NCBI GenBank assembly: GCA_011634665.1
Contig: WAEK01000024.1
Coordinates: forward strand, 137,001-201,000
Origin: Mortierella sp. BCC40632
Lineage: Eukaryota > Mortierellomycota > Mortierellomycetes > Mortierellales > Mortierellaceae
DNA length: 64,000 nt
Reading direction: 5' to 3'
Shown here piece after piece: positions 12,465-22,082 of the stretch (position 1 is the first letter of the stretch; each line of letters starts with the position of its first letter). The position numbers and the translations under genes were made by a program. The notes under the pieces are model-generated. The model did not search any database. It was not told the origin of the DNA and was given only the letters and a program-made list of their open reading frames with translations.

Positions 12465-12756
12465 GCGAGAATATTAAGGAACGGCCTTGCCATGTCAACG
12501 AGGCGGGGGGAGAGAGGAGAGTCAAGTATTTTTCTCAGGTCGAGAGCTTCACGATAATTTCTCGGGACAAGTTCATGCTGCATGTCTCCCTCTCTCTCAC
12601 TTCCCCCTGGGGAAACAGTTTGCTCGACGCACGGACGAGAAGAAACTCAAGGACGGGCAGCGGAGCAGGCAAAAAAATGCGTGCGTGGACCCGAAGAAAG
12701 AGGAGGGGCTTGCTCTTCCTCCTCTCCTAAGCCCAGCGACGGAAAAGCTCGCCCCG

Positions 12757-12764
12757 TATAAATA
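12757..12764 (+). promoter_or_regulatory. TATA box candidate (distal), Nudix gene
   Basis: TATAAATA about 280 nt upstream of the Nudix start codon. A second TATA-like element lies about 100 nt downstream, so two start sites are possible. Confidence 0.4.
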
Positions 12765-12858
12765 GGCCTCGCTCTCATTTGTCACTACATTCTGTCTATC
12801 CCATTGCTCTTTTTTTTTTTTTTTTTTTTCTGTTCTCGCTCGCTCCAGCTTGGCCCCA

Positions 12859-12866
12859 TATAAAAA
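12859..12866 (+). promoter_or_regulatory. TATA box candidate (proximal), Nudix gene
   Basis: TATAAAAA about 180 nt upstream of the start codon, followed by a CT-rich leader that runs nearly to the ATG. This is the better placed of the two elements. Confidence 0.5.
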
Positions 12867-13044
12867 AGATTGTCTGTCTGAATTGTCTCCAGTCTGTCAA
12901 TCCCATCCCGCCCTGTCTCGTCCGATTTTTTTTCTTTGCCTTATATTCTTCTTGACTCTCCACTCTTTCTCTCTTTCTCTCTCTCTCTCTCTCCCATTTC
13001 CCTTTCTCTATTCTTCTCTTTCACATCTTCAGCAAACAAGCATA

Positions 13045-14717
13045 ATGTCACCTTTCCTCCTGCCCGCCTCTTGCCGCTGCCCACAGCGGTCAATGATCTC
13101 ACACTTTGCGGCCGCCATGCCCTCGCCGAGCGCTTCCAGAGTCACAACCACGCTCGCCCCCGCAGCTGCACGCCGCTGCTCCAGCACCATCTCATCAACA
13201 ACGGGCTACTCGGCCGACATGGCCGAGTCCTCGTTTCTTCTGCTCAATGCGAATGCCTCGCAGGGCGAGTCCAAGGTTTTTGCACCCCAGTACCTTTTGC
13301 AATCGCAACAACCATTCTCTTACCAATACCAAAGCGTTCAATACGCACGTCCCTCAGCTGGTACTTCGTCTCAGTCTTCATCAAAGTCGTTTGATGTCTT
13401 TCCATCTCACCAACAGCGTGTTCGTCAACAGCCATCGCTCAGGTCGGCTGCCTATGCACATCGAACTATCCCACTTACATTCCGAGCTCCACCGCCCCCT
13501 CCTTCACCTGCTTCGCCCGCTCTACCCTCTCGACAAGTGATTGATCAAGGGTCCAATCCGGCTTTGAAGACAGCGACTGCGCCCGTTGACTCTGCAGAGA
13601 GTATTCTGCGCGCCTCGTTGCCTGCGATGCTCAATCAGGATCCTTTGAAGATCAAGTTTGACCATGTCTTTATGGACATGACCCGGATGCGGCTTCGTCG
13701 AGAACGAGCTCAGTGTAGTCATGAGTTTGATTATTGTCAGGACAAGCCCTTGCGCGAGGCCGCCGTGATGATGGTAATTTCTTTGCGAAACGGTCCCCCT
13801 GCCTGTGAATTCTCTTTACTGTCTCTTTTTTTTTTTTTTTTTTTTTTTCCTGACTCGAGGTGCTGACGCGGACCCCCCCCTCCCCAATTTTTTTTTTTTT
13901 TTACGTAGCCTCTCTGCGTTGTCAAGGGCGTACCAAGCATTCTTTTTACGGTGCGGTCAAACACTATGCGAAACCATCGGGGCGAATGCAGGTAAGGTTC
14001 CTCTCTCTCTCTCTCTCTCTCTCCAAATTTCCATCGCCCCAACCTCAGGGCTGTACTCATTCTTTCAAAAAAAAAAAAAAAAAAAAATTGAAAAAAAAAA
14101 AAAAAAAAAAAAAACTCTCATACCATCCCTTTCTAACTCCTCTCTTTCTCTCTTTTCTCCATCCCTGAACATGATTCAGTTTCCCCGGAGGTAAACGCGA
14201 CCCTACAGACGAGGATTGTCTCGCAACAGCATTGAGGGAAATGCAGGAGGAGATTGGTATTGACCCAACAGACGTCGAAGTTTTGGGTGAATACAGCCCC
14301 GTCCCCAACAAGGATGGTACGATGCGAGTTCAACCCTATGTTGGGTTTGTTCGAACCCCTCTCCAAGACCTGGATCAATTGGCTTTCAATCAAGATGAAG
14401 TCCAAAGAGTCTTTGCCATCCCACTGGCGGAATTACTTTCAATGGATCGACGTACCAAGTTGGCTCGATTCCGGGATTCCAAGTATGTCTATCCAGTGTA
14501 TGAATCGGCTTGTGAGGATGGATGTACCGTTTGGGGATTGACGGCTTTTATTTTGGATGGCGTGTTGAGGAGGATCTTGAGTGTTGGACCGACGGGGGCT
14601 TTGGTTTGTCCAGAGTCGGTCCAGATTTCGAGATATCGTCCACCTCATTTGTCTGCCCCTGTGTCTGCCCCTGTGTCTGCCCCGGCTGGTCCGGTTGTGG
14701 CCCAGTCTTCGGCTTGA
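13045..14717 (+). CDS. Nudix hydrolase, CoA-diphosphatase type (PCD1 / NUDT7-NUDT8-like)
   Basis: Three exons, 13045-13773, 13909-13991 and 14180-14717, 449 aa. The second splice junction rebuilds the motif that defines CoA-type Nudix enzymes: LFTVRSNTMRNHRGE followed by CSFPGGKRDP, then the Nudix helix ALREMQEEIGI with its catalytic RE..EE. As in other CoA hydrolases there is one extra residue between the FPGG glycine and the first glutamate. The family cleaves CoA and acyl-CoA to 4'-phosphopantetheine and 3',5'-ADP. The N-terminus (MSPFLLPASCRCPQRSM..., Arg/Ser/Ala-rich, no early acidic residues, RRCSSTISS) looks like a mitochondrial presequence, and there is no C-terminal peroxisomal tripeptide. 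Residues about 60-190 are a long Ser/Gln/Pro-rich insertion before the domain, making the protein much longer than typical members. It ends in a SAPVSAPVSAPA repeat. It is convergent with the oxidase gene. Confidence 0.92.
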
Positions 14718-14804
14718 AGAATGAAAGAGCCAGCTCGGCTCTCTTTGTTTCTCCTCTTGTCTTTTTTAATATCTCGAACGTAATGAACACTGTAAATACA
14801 AACC

Positions 14805-14810
14805 AATAAA
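14805..14810 (+). terminator. Poly(A) signal candidate for the Nudix gene
   Basis: AATAAA 88 nt downstream of the Nudix stop codon, in the 400-nt gap between the two convergent genes. Confidence 0.5.
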
Positions 14811-15120
14811 ACAAGGAAAAATATGAACACCTGTTGCAATGAGGCCATTTCTTGAGTTGATGTATTTCTCTTGGGAAAGGGGAGTCGTAGAGGGTAAAAT
14901 AAAAGGGGAAAAATGAAAAAAAATGTTGGTCTCAATGAAACTCCCTCTTCTCCTGATGTCGCTGTCCTTCTTTTGTTCCAGTCTAAGAAAGAAGTTGTCT
15001 ATTCTTGTTGGGGAAGAGAGGGTAAGAAATGGTATGAATTAAAAGAGGAGAGGGGGAGAAAGAGAAAGTGGGTATCTACAAAAAGGAAAAGAAAAGAAAG
15101 AAAAGAAAATGAAATAAAGA

Positions 15121-17452
15121 CTATTTACACATGTTCTTGAGCTCCTCGGGGATGTTGAACGCCTAATTTCGGGAGAAGCAGAGGAAGGAGAAGAAGCAGA
15201 AGAAAGAGTGAGTTTCTACAACTACCTCCACCAAGACAAAAGCAGCAACCGAGTAAGAGGATTGTTTTTTCTTTCTTTTTTTCTTCTTCTTTACCTGGAC
15301 AGTATCCGGCTGGGACAGGAACTGAACCAATAGTCCTGCCTCCATATGCCAATGGATATGACAATGAAATGCCCAGACCCCCGGATTGTCCGTCACAAAT
15401 CGAAGCACTGCATGTCCAAACGCTGGGACGGTAACTGTGTCTCGACGAAGGGGGTTCTTGGTTTGTAAAGGAGGTGAGAGATCGTCCATGTACCCACCAG
15501 GACCGATGGCCAGGACATAGAACGTGTGTCCATGCTAGTTACAGATCACGAGTCCGGCAAAGTTACTGTTAGTTCGAGTCGAGGACGACCCAATATATTT
15601 AGTGAGAGAGTGAGTGAGTGAGTGAGTGAAAAATAAAGGAAAAGAAGACCTACCAAGTGGAACGGATGGTCGCCTTCGTCGTAGTCTGGTGTGAAACGAG
15701 ATCAAGAAAAAAAAAAAAAAAAAAAAAAAAGTGTAAATCGGCTGTGCAGGATGTTTCTCATGGAAGCAGCTACACACACACACACATTAAAACAGCAACA
15801 CTTACTGTTGATGACCAGTTCGACGGTCATACTTCTATTAAAGGTCAACATCAACTGCGAGGCCTCAAAGGTGGACACACCCTGATTCGCCTGGAATAGA
15901 GTCGCATCACCTCGAAGAGGTTCCCAAGTGGTCTTGTTCACATATCCCAAACTCACCCCAGATCCCGTAATCGTCTGAAACGACATGGACAATCGTAGTT
16001 GAAGATCCGCAGGCGGTGCGTCTCGAACAAACCAAGGTTGAAGCATTTCTGAGGAGAGATCCTTACAACGTGGAGACCAACTACTGGATGTCCAATCTTG
16101 ACCTGCCATCCCTGCCTCGTTCGTATCTTGTGCAGTTGTAGTCGAGGGTGCACCATCATAATGGATAATGGCTCGGACATTTGGATCTAGGGCCGGGTTG
16201 GGTTCGTTAAAACAATTCGTGTTCATATCTGCACGCACCCAGTAATTCCCGACTGTTTGGTTGGCCTCCACAATCACGGAATACCGTTGGGCCACATGGA
16301 TCGGGATCCGCTCTACAACTACTGGCTGCACATCCACCCCATCCACCTCAATGACCGTCAATCGGTGATTATCGATCGAGAAGTGGAATGCTGCGAATGC
16401 TCCTGAATGAATGATCCGGATCCGGTATCGAAGTCCCTTTTGAAACGAAAAATGAGCATGTGGTGCGCCTGGGTCACAGCGATTCCCTGTAGGGAAGAGT
16501 GCGGTTGATTCTTTGGAACAATCAAAGGGGTTTCGGCCGTTGATGAGTCCATTGTCAGGGATGGGTTCGGATCCTTCGCTTTCGGGACTCAGATACCAGG
16601 AGACGAGCGATCCAGAGTCGGTGTGATAATAGTCCGAGATCATCATGATGATATCTTCGTCATAGTGTCCTAGCTGTGGCTCTTCGGGGCTATGGAGGAC
16701 AAGGGGTCCTATGTCAAGATAAAAGAAAGGGAGACAAGAGAGTTATTTAGATGGGTAAATCTTGAGTGCCTTGAAAATATTTGATCCGAGCATAAAACTG
16801 AGGTTAGAGAAAACATTTTTTTAAACTCTTACCAACAATGCCATCGACATACTGCGAGGATGCATGGGCATGCCACCAAAAGGTGCCCCACTGGTTTGGG
16901 ACTGTAAAGTTGTAGGTAAAGCTCTGTCCTGGTGGGATCGGGCACTGCGTCACTCCTGTTGTCCCGTCCATCCAGTTGGTTCCTAGACGTGGAGCGATTT
17001 TCGCCAAGAACAGAGAGGGGAAGGGAAAAAAAAAGGAGACTCTTGTCAAAATCACCAAAGGCTCGCTCCCCTTTGTCGTGAAAATAAAAATATAAGGCCA
17101 TCTCGGCATCCATTGCAGGGCCAAAATGCGGGGAAATATATATGATTCTTTTTTTCTCTTCATACCATTCTGGTACATCCCATGCCAATGGATCGCTGTC
17201 CCACTCGTGAGTTTGTTCGTGACCTTGACCACGATCCGGTCTCCTGTATTGGCCTCGACCAACGGTCCAGGGAACATTCCTAACGTTATTTACAAACAAT
17301 CATAAAATACACGCGCATTTGTTCAATCACAGAGATGTATGTTCATGTGAACAGAAAAAAAAGAAGAGAAGAGAAAAGTTCATCTGGGTCAGTATAAGAC
17401 GGTATCACGCGAATCAAATTAAAAAAAAGAACTATCTCTCCACAAAGACCTT

Positions 17453-17484
<32 letters not shown>

Positions 17485-17910
17485 CTTTTTCTTACCATTG
17501 ACTAGCAACATGGGTCGTGAAAGTCCATCCGGTGCAATGGTCTGTTGAGTGATAGTCCAGTCATAAAACCGAGTTGTTGGCACACCGGCCTTGATCTCAA
17601 ACGATCGATTCAATAAAAACTCGGATGGGTTGTTCCAAGGCTGAACAATTGAGAAACTCACATCCTCAAATTGATGATCCCCTTGGCCATCCTTATCCCT
17701 AGTTCTCCACCCTTGACGAAGCCCCAAACCCAGAGCAAGAGCGAGGAGAAGGGCAGCAGTCACCACAAGAGCAACGGTCCTTTTGCGTTGCAGTAAAAAT
17801 AAACGTGGATGAGAAGGAGGAGGGTGTTGACTGTGATGAACAAGGTGAAGGGGAATGAGCGTGGGTCCCTTGGGGTGATTACTAGGAGCGACCCCCTGGA
17901 TTGGCTTCAT
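15121..17910 (-). CDS. Laccase-like multicopper oxidase with N-terminal membrane anchor
   Basis: Seven exons: 17910-17496, 17279-17166, 16982-16833, 16708-15806, 15685-15654, 15534-15295 and 15162-15121; 631 aa, every junction in phase. All four copper-binding blocks are present: IHWHG (His 169/171), FWWHAH (214/216), HPFHLHGH (534-541, formed by two exons) and HCHIHWHMEAGL (595-606). The residue ten after the T1 Cys is Leu, as in many laccases. The enzyme would oxidise phenols, amines or metals while reducing O2 to water. Unlike secreted laccases it starts with a basic, His/Pro-rich 44-residue tail and then one hydrophobic segment (about 45-64), a signal-anchor that would put the catalytic part outside the cell; there is no C-terminal membrane span as in Fet3. 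I chose the ATG at 17910; an open frame continues upstream to 18342 but is CT-leader-like. Exon 5 is only 32 nt. Confidence 0.93.
17457..17484. repeat. 28-nt poly(T) tract in oxidase intron 1
   Basis: Lies just inside the donor of intron 1; on the mRNA strand it is poly(A) immediately after GTAAGAAAAAG. Confidence 0.9.
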
Positions 17911-18362
17911 TGGTGTTGAAGGATACTTGAATGGGGTTGTGTGCTGGGGTCCTAGTTTATTTTTACTCGTCTGGACTAGGTGCTGCCGGTGAGTCCCTGG
18001 TTTGTGGTCCACTGCAAATGCGATCTCGAGGATAGAGAGAGAAAAGTAAGGGGAGGGAGGAGACACTCGGAAATAGGGCAAGAAGAGCGTAGGGTGGTGA
18101 AGCGCGCGCAGATGGGACAGGGTCGAGTACCAGGCAGGGAAGAGCGAGGGCGCGATGAAGCAAGAAAGGAGGGGAAAGAGAGAGTGAGAGAGAGAAAAGA
18201 AAAGAAAAGAAAGAAAAGAAAAGAAAGAGACAAGGGGATGGAAGAAGTTCGCGTCCTCTCTCTCTCGGCGTTCAATGCAAAGACCAGTCACAGGCGATGC
18301 CACTAGTGTGGGGAAGGAAGAGCGAGAGCTGGTCGTTATCATGGACGAAAGCTACACCCAGT

Positions 18363-18411
18363 GGACCTCGATAGCATTGACGCTACACCGGGACCTCGAT
18401 AGCATGACGCT
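18363..18411. repeat. Two-copy direct repeat in the divergent promoter region
   Basis: The 22-nt unit at 18363-18384 (GGACCTCGATAGCAT...GACGCT) recurs at 18391-18411 with a single-base deletion, six bases apart. Possibly a paired binding site; this is inference. Confidence 0.7.
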
Positions 18412-18782
18412 GCGCCTGAGTCTAGATACTGTGCTGTAAGCCGAGAACAGCTTACTCAACAGAGTTCACTGTTTGCAAAGCTGATTATCCATGGCCCAAC
18501 CAAGCTACCCCCTCAATAAGCACTGTCCATCCCTCCATGACCAAACGGCACAACTCTTTCTCGGGCACCTACTCTCTCTCTCTCTCTTCACTCACCCCTA
18601 AACGCGGTCTTTGTCGAAAGGGCTTTTGGCTAAAAGAAGAAACCGCGGGACCATGTGGACGTTTGGTCTGCTCATTTTTGATTCTGTTCGCATAACGCCT
18701 GTCAAACCGGTCCCGGATGTCTATGCGCATTTGTGTCACTCCACCGTTGGGTCATGGACCAGGGCGGCTGGCCACCATCTCG

Positions 18783-18800
18783 TCTCCGCGATCGCGCGGA
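18783..18800. repeat. Short inverted repeat (CTCCGCG / CGCGGAG)
   Basis: A 7-bp perfect stem around a 4-nt centre ATCG, in the intergenic region between the oxidase and the phosphatase. It could be a protein-binding palindrome. Confidence 0.5.
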
Positions 18801-19010
18801 GTCACAGGCATCGCCATCGGTTGTTCTGGCAATACAGCAAGTGCAGAAGCAGAGGCTGCTGCTGCTGATGATGCTGCTGCAACAGCAGCGACAACAGTAG
18901 ACTGCCGAGGGGGATCATCTCCCTTGCAGTATAAAGTCCTGTCCTTCGCCTCCACCACCATGGTTCAAACACCCCCTCTCCGTTCTCTGACAAACTTCTA
19001 ACCTCATTTT

Positions 19011-19048
<38 letters not shown>

Positions 19049-19452
19049 CCTCTCCTCCCTCTTGCCTCACTTGTCCTCTCTTTCTCCTTCCCTCTCTCTC
19101 CCCCTCTCTCCTTTTTTTCTGTTTGACGCTCGCTTCGAGTGCGAAAAGTCCGTCTCTGTCCATCCTGCCTGCCAGGCACCTTCAAGAGAGACTCTAATCA
19201 TCGTCTCCGTTCTCCTTTGTCCTTCCTCTCTCTCCCAGCTCAGCACTCTATCTTTGCGGTCCCTCATCTCTTTTTAATTGCCTTGTTTCCTTCTTTCTCT
19301 CCCTCTCTTCCACTCTCTTTCTCTCTCTTTCTCTCTCACCTTCGCTCACTCTTTCGCCTCGTCTCTCTTCTTTGGGGTGATACTACTATTATTTTCTACC
19401 TCTTCTTTTTGTTTGCCATTTCTTTGTTGTTGCTTGCTTCTCCTCGGTACTC

Positions 19453-20946
19453 ATGCTGCAGCAGTCCAACAAGAAGAGATCTTGCTGTGCCAGCATTGCG
19501 GTCTCACTGACTGCCTTGCTCGCTGCCATCACTGCCACGGTTGTCTTGGCCCCAGTCGGGGCAGAGCCGGTCAAGGGCAAGATGTTTGACCACATCTTTA
19601 TCGTCGTTCTCGAGAACACGGTATGCTTTGCTTCTTTCCTTAAAAAAAAAAAAAGGGAATCAGTCTCTCGTTCTCTCTTTCCCGATATCACCGTAGCGTA
19701 GAGAGGTGCCTCACTCACCGCTGCGCTTGCATCTTCTTTCATCCGTTTGCTGACACTGTGCTCCTCTTTCTTCCTCCTTGACCTCCCTCTCTCTTCTCCT
19801 CTTTCTCACTCCTTTCCTTCTTGACCGTTCCCCTCCCCTCTCCCCTCTCTTCCATCTCCATCTCAATAGGACTATGACCTTGCCTTTTCAGATCCTACCC
19901 TGCGCTCGTTCCTGTCGCAGGGAATCCTCCTCACCAACTATCACGCAGTCACACACCCGTCCCAACCCAATTATATCGCAGCCATTGGAGGTGACTACTA
20001 TGGTCTGAATGACGACCTTTTTGTTTCGATCCCCGCCAACTACACCACCATAGTCGACCTTCTTGAACCCAAGGGGTTGACCTGGAAGACATATCAGGAG
20101 GACATGCCCAGTCCTTGCTTCCAGGAGATCCAATCCAAGGGTGTCTATTATCGAAAACACAACCCATTTGTGATCCATGACTCCATTGCCTTGAATCCGA
20201 ATCGATGCAAGAATGTTGTTCCTAGCTCTCAACTCTACACCGACTTGGCCAATGCTCAACCTTCCACCTCTGAGAACAGGTCTACCCCGGCCACCACCGT
20301 CGTACCCATGCCAAACTACATGTTTTTTACTCCTAACATGATCCATGATGGACACAATACGACCGTCGCCGATGCTTCGCTCTGGCTGTCCAATGTCCTC
20401 CCGCCCCTTCTCGGCACTCCCTCATCTTCTTCCTCGTCCACCACACCAAAGCTCACCTTTCCAAAGAATACACTCGTCGTCGTCACGTTTGACGAGACGG
20501 ACGATTACAATATCCCCAATCGAGTCTGGACACTTTTATTGGGTGATGTGATCCCAAGCCAACTCCGTGGAACCACAGATTCCACTTTTTACACTCATTA
20601 TTCTTTGCTTTCGACCTGTTCTTCCAATTGGGATCTTCCCTCCTTGGGCCGAGGCGATGCTAACCCACTGCTTTCGAATGTATTCAATGTCGTGGCAGCA
20701 AAAACAAAACATCGAAACCAAGTGGTTCCTTTGACACAACAACCAACCTTGAACGGAACTGAACCTGGATTCTTGGCCAGTCGAGCCCCTATCACGACAC
20801 AAGCCAATGGTTCTGTAGGAATGAGGACGATTGGGGGTAGGAAAGGCTCTTGGGAGAGGTGGTTGGGATTGGATCGACGGAGATCTTGGATCCAACCTAC
20901 GGTCTTGGCCTTGGGCACAGCACTCTTTTCCCTTGGCGTGACTACG

Positions 20947-20988
<42 letters not shown>

Positions 20989-20997
20989 CTTCTTTGA
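19453..20997 (+). CDS. Secreted acid phosphatase / phosphoesterase (PF04185-type)
   Basis: Two exons, 19453-19620 and 19870-20997, 431 aa as read. A basic start and hydrophobic stretch (about residues 12-36, ending APVGAEP) form a signal peptide. The domain follows: FDHIFIVVLENT|DYDLAF with a metal-binding Glu at the junction, AVTHPSQPNYIAAIGG (nucleophile region), PNYMFFTPNMIHDGHNT, VVVTFDETDD and TTDSTFYTHYSLL. These are the conserved metal sites of the alkaline-phosphatase-superfamily phosphoesterases that include fungal acid phosphatases and phospholipase C-like enzymes. Several NxT/NxS sites fit secretion. The last 25 residues contain a hydrophobic segment (WIQPTVLALGTALFSLGV) suggesting a GPI signal or membrane tail. 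The frame then runs into 35 consecutive A (20949-20983), giving a poly-Lys tail before RILL and TGA, so the true C-terminus is uncertain; an intron starting at GTGACT is an alternative. Confidence 0.88.
20949..20983. repeat. 35-nt poly(A) run inside the phosphatase reading frame
   Basis: Thirty-five uninterrupted A on the coding strand at the very end of the phosphatase frame. As read it encodes 11 Lys followed by RILL and stop; one more or one fewer A changes the tail and its length. Confidence 0.9.
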
Positions 20998-21072
20998 AGG
21001 AGGAAGGAGGAGGGAGAGAAAAGAGGGTAGGGCAGGGGAGACTATACAACCATACAACTATATAACAAGAAC

Positions 21073-21078
21073 AATAAA
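21073..21078 (+). terminator. Poly(A) signal candidate for the phosphatase gene
   Basis: AATAAA 76 nt downstream of the phosphatase stop codon. Confidence 0.45.
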
Positions 21079-21368
21079 TTTGATCCGATTCCAGTTTTTT
21101 TTTTTTTTTGCTCAGTTCCTGTCTTCTCTCTCTCCTCTTCTTCTTTCCGTTGATAGGCAAAGCGTGCAAGCACACATGAAAGGAAACAGCTTTTTCTCCT
21201 TCCTCCAGATTCCAATTCTTCCTACAATCAAATCTTTGCTCTCAATATCCCGGGATCTTTTTTTTTTTTTTTTTGTCTGGTTAAGGCCCTTTTCTTCTAC
21301 TTCCTCCTCTTCTCATCTCAAGATCCCAGGATCCTAATGTTACGAGTTCTTGTTTTCTTTGTGCGAAC

Positions 21369-21372
<4 letters not shown>

Positions 21373-21434
<62 letters not shown>
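21373..21434. repeat. (CT)n microsatellite
   Basis: About 31 CT units, uninterrupted, in the convergent 3' region. Confidence 0.9.
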
Positions 21435-21438
<4 letters not shown>

Positions 21439-22082
21439 TCTACCGTAACTATTGCGGACAAAATCTTCAAGTTCAAAAGAAACAAAATAAGCTGGTTTTT
21501 TTTTCACTTTTTTTCTGATTGTTGCTGTTGTTGTCTTGCATTTACATAGTGTCTGAATAAAGTTTGGAAGAAAAGGACAAAGGATGAGCTCTGATTATCT
21601 TTTTTTTTTTCTTTTTTCATTTTTTTCTTTTTTTGCTGTTGTGATGTTTTCTTGGTAATGGGGGGTGGAGGTGGGAACCCGCCGAGTGGGACCGTATTAA
21701 AGAAAGAGATAAGAACAAAGTGCAGTTGCGTCGCAATAGAACAAGAGGTCAATGAGACTGCAAAAGGGGGGGAGGGAGAGGGGGAAAAAAAAACGTGCTG
21801 TGTTGTGTTGTGTGATGAGAGAGCTCAAAGAGCAACTAAAAAAAGAAAAAAGAAAAAAGGAAAAAGAAAAAAAGAAAAGAGAGAAGGATGGCTAGAATAC
21901 AAATACTACCATATGTGTTGATGGGTAGGAAAAAATAAGTGGGGATAGAGGGGAAGTGCAAATGAAAAAAGAAAAGAAAAGAACTGTAAAAACAAAACAA
22001 AAAAAAAATAAAGGACGTATCCGATATTAGATGGAAAGGGAGAACGCCCCCTTCGCCTTCCCATCTTGAATGGGCTTGCCGC

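Larger units (their letters stand above)
10393..13044. other. Intergenic, 2.6 kb, with Nudix promoter at the right end
   Basis: No gene supported. It holds the SDR 3' flank, a GGT/GGTGGT tract near 10680, a 32-A run (12430-12461), two TATA-like elements (12757, 12859) and a CT-rich leader (about 12955-13030). Frames in 11.1-12.4 kb give only low-complexity or unconserved protein. Confidence 0.5.
17911..19452. other. Shared upstream region of divergent oxidase and phosphatase genes
   Basis: No gene supported. GA-rich sequence at 18010-18240 is the leader side of the minus-strand oxidase; CT-rich sequence at 19010-19440 is the leader side of the plus-strand phosphatase. Between them are a two-copy direct repeat (18363-18411), a short GC-rich hairpin (18783-18800) and trinucleotide runs. 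Confidence 0.55.
20998..22082. other. 3' flanks of two convergent genes
   Basis: Between the phosphatase and ribonucleotide reductase stops. Contains an AATAAA (21073), a CT microsatellite (about 21373-21434) and A/T-rich tracts. No gene is supported. Confidence 0.55.

Noticed and set aside
17911..18342. N-terminal extension of the multicopper oxidase to the upstream ATG at 18342
   Set aside because: The extra sequence is CT-leader-derived (Phe/Ser/Leu runs) and would bury the membrane anchor far from the N-terminus.
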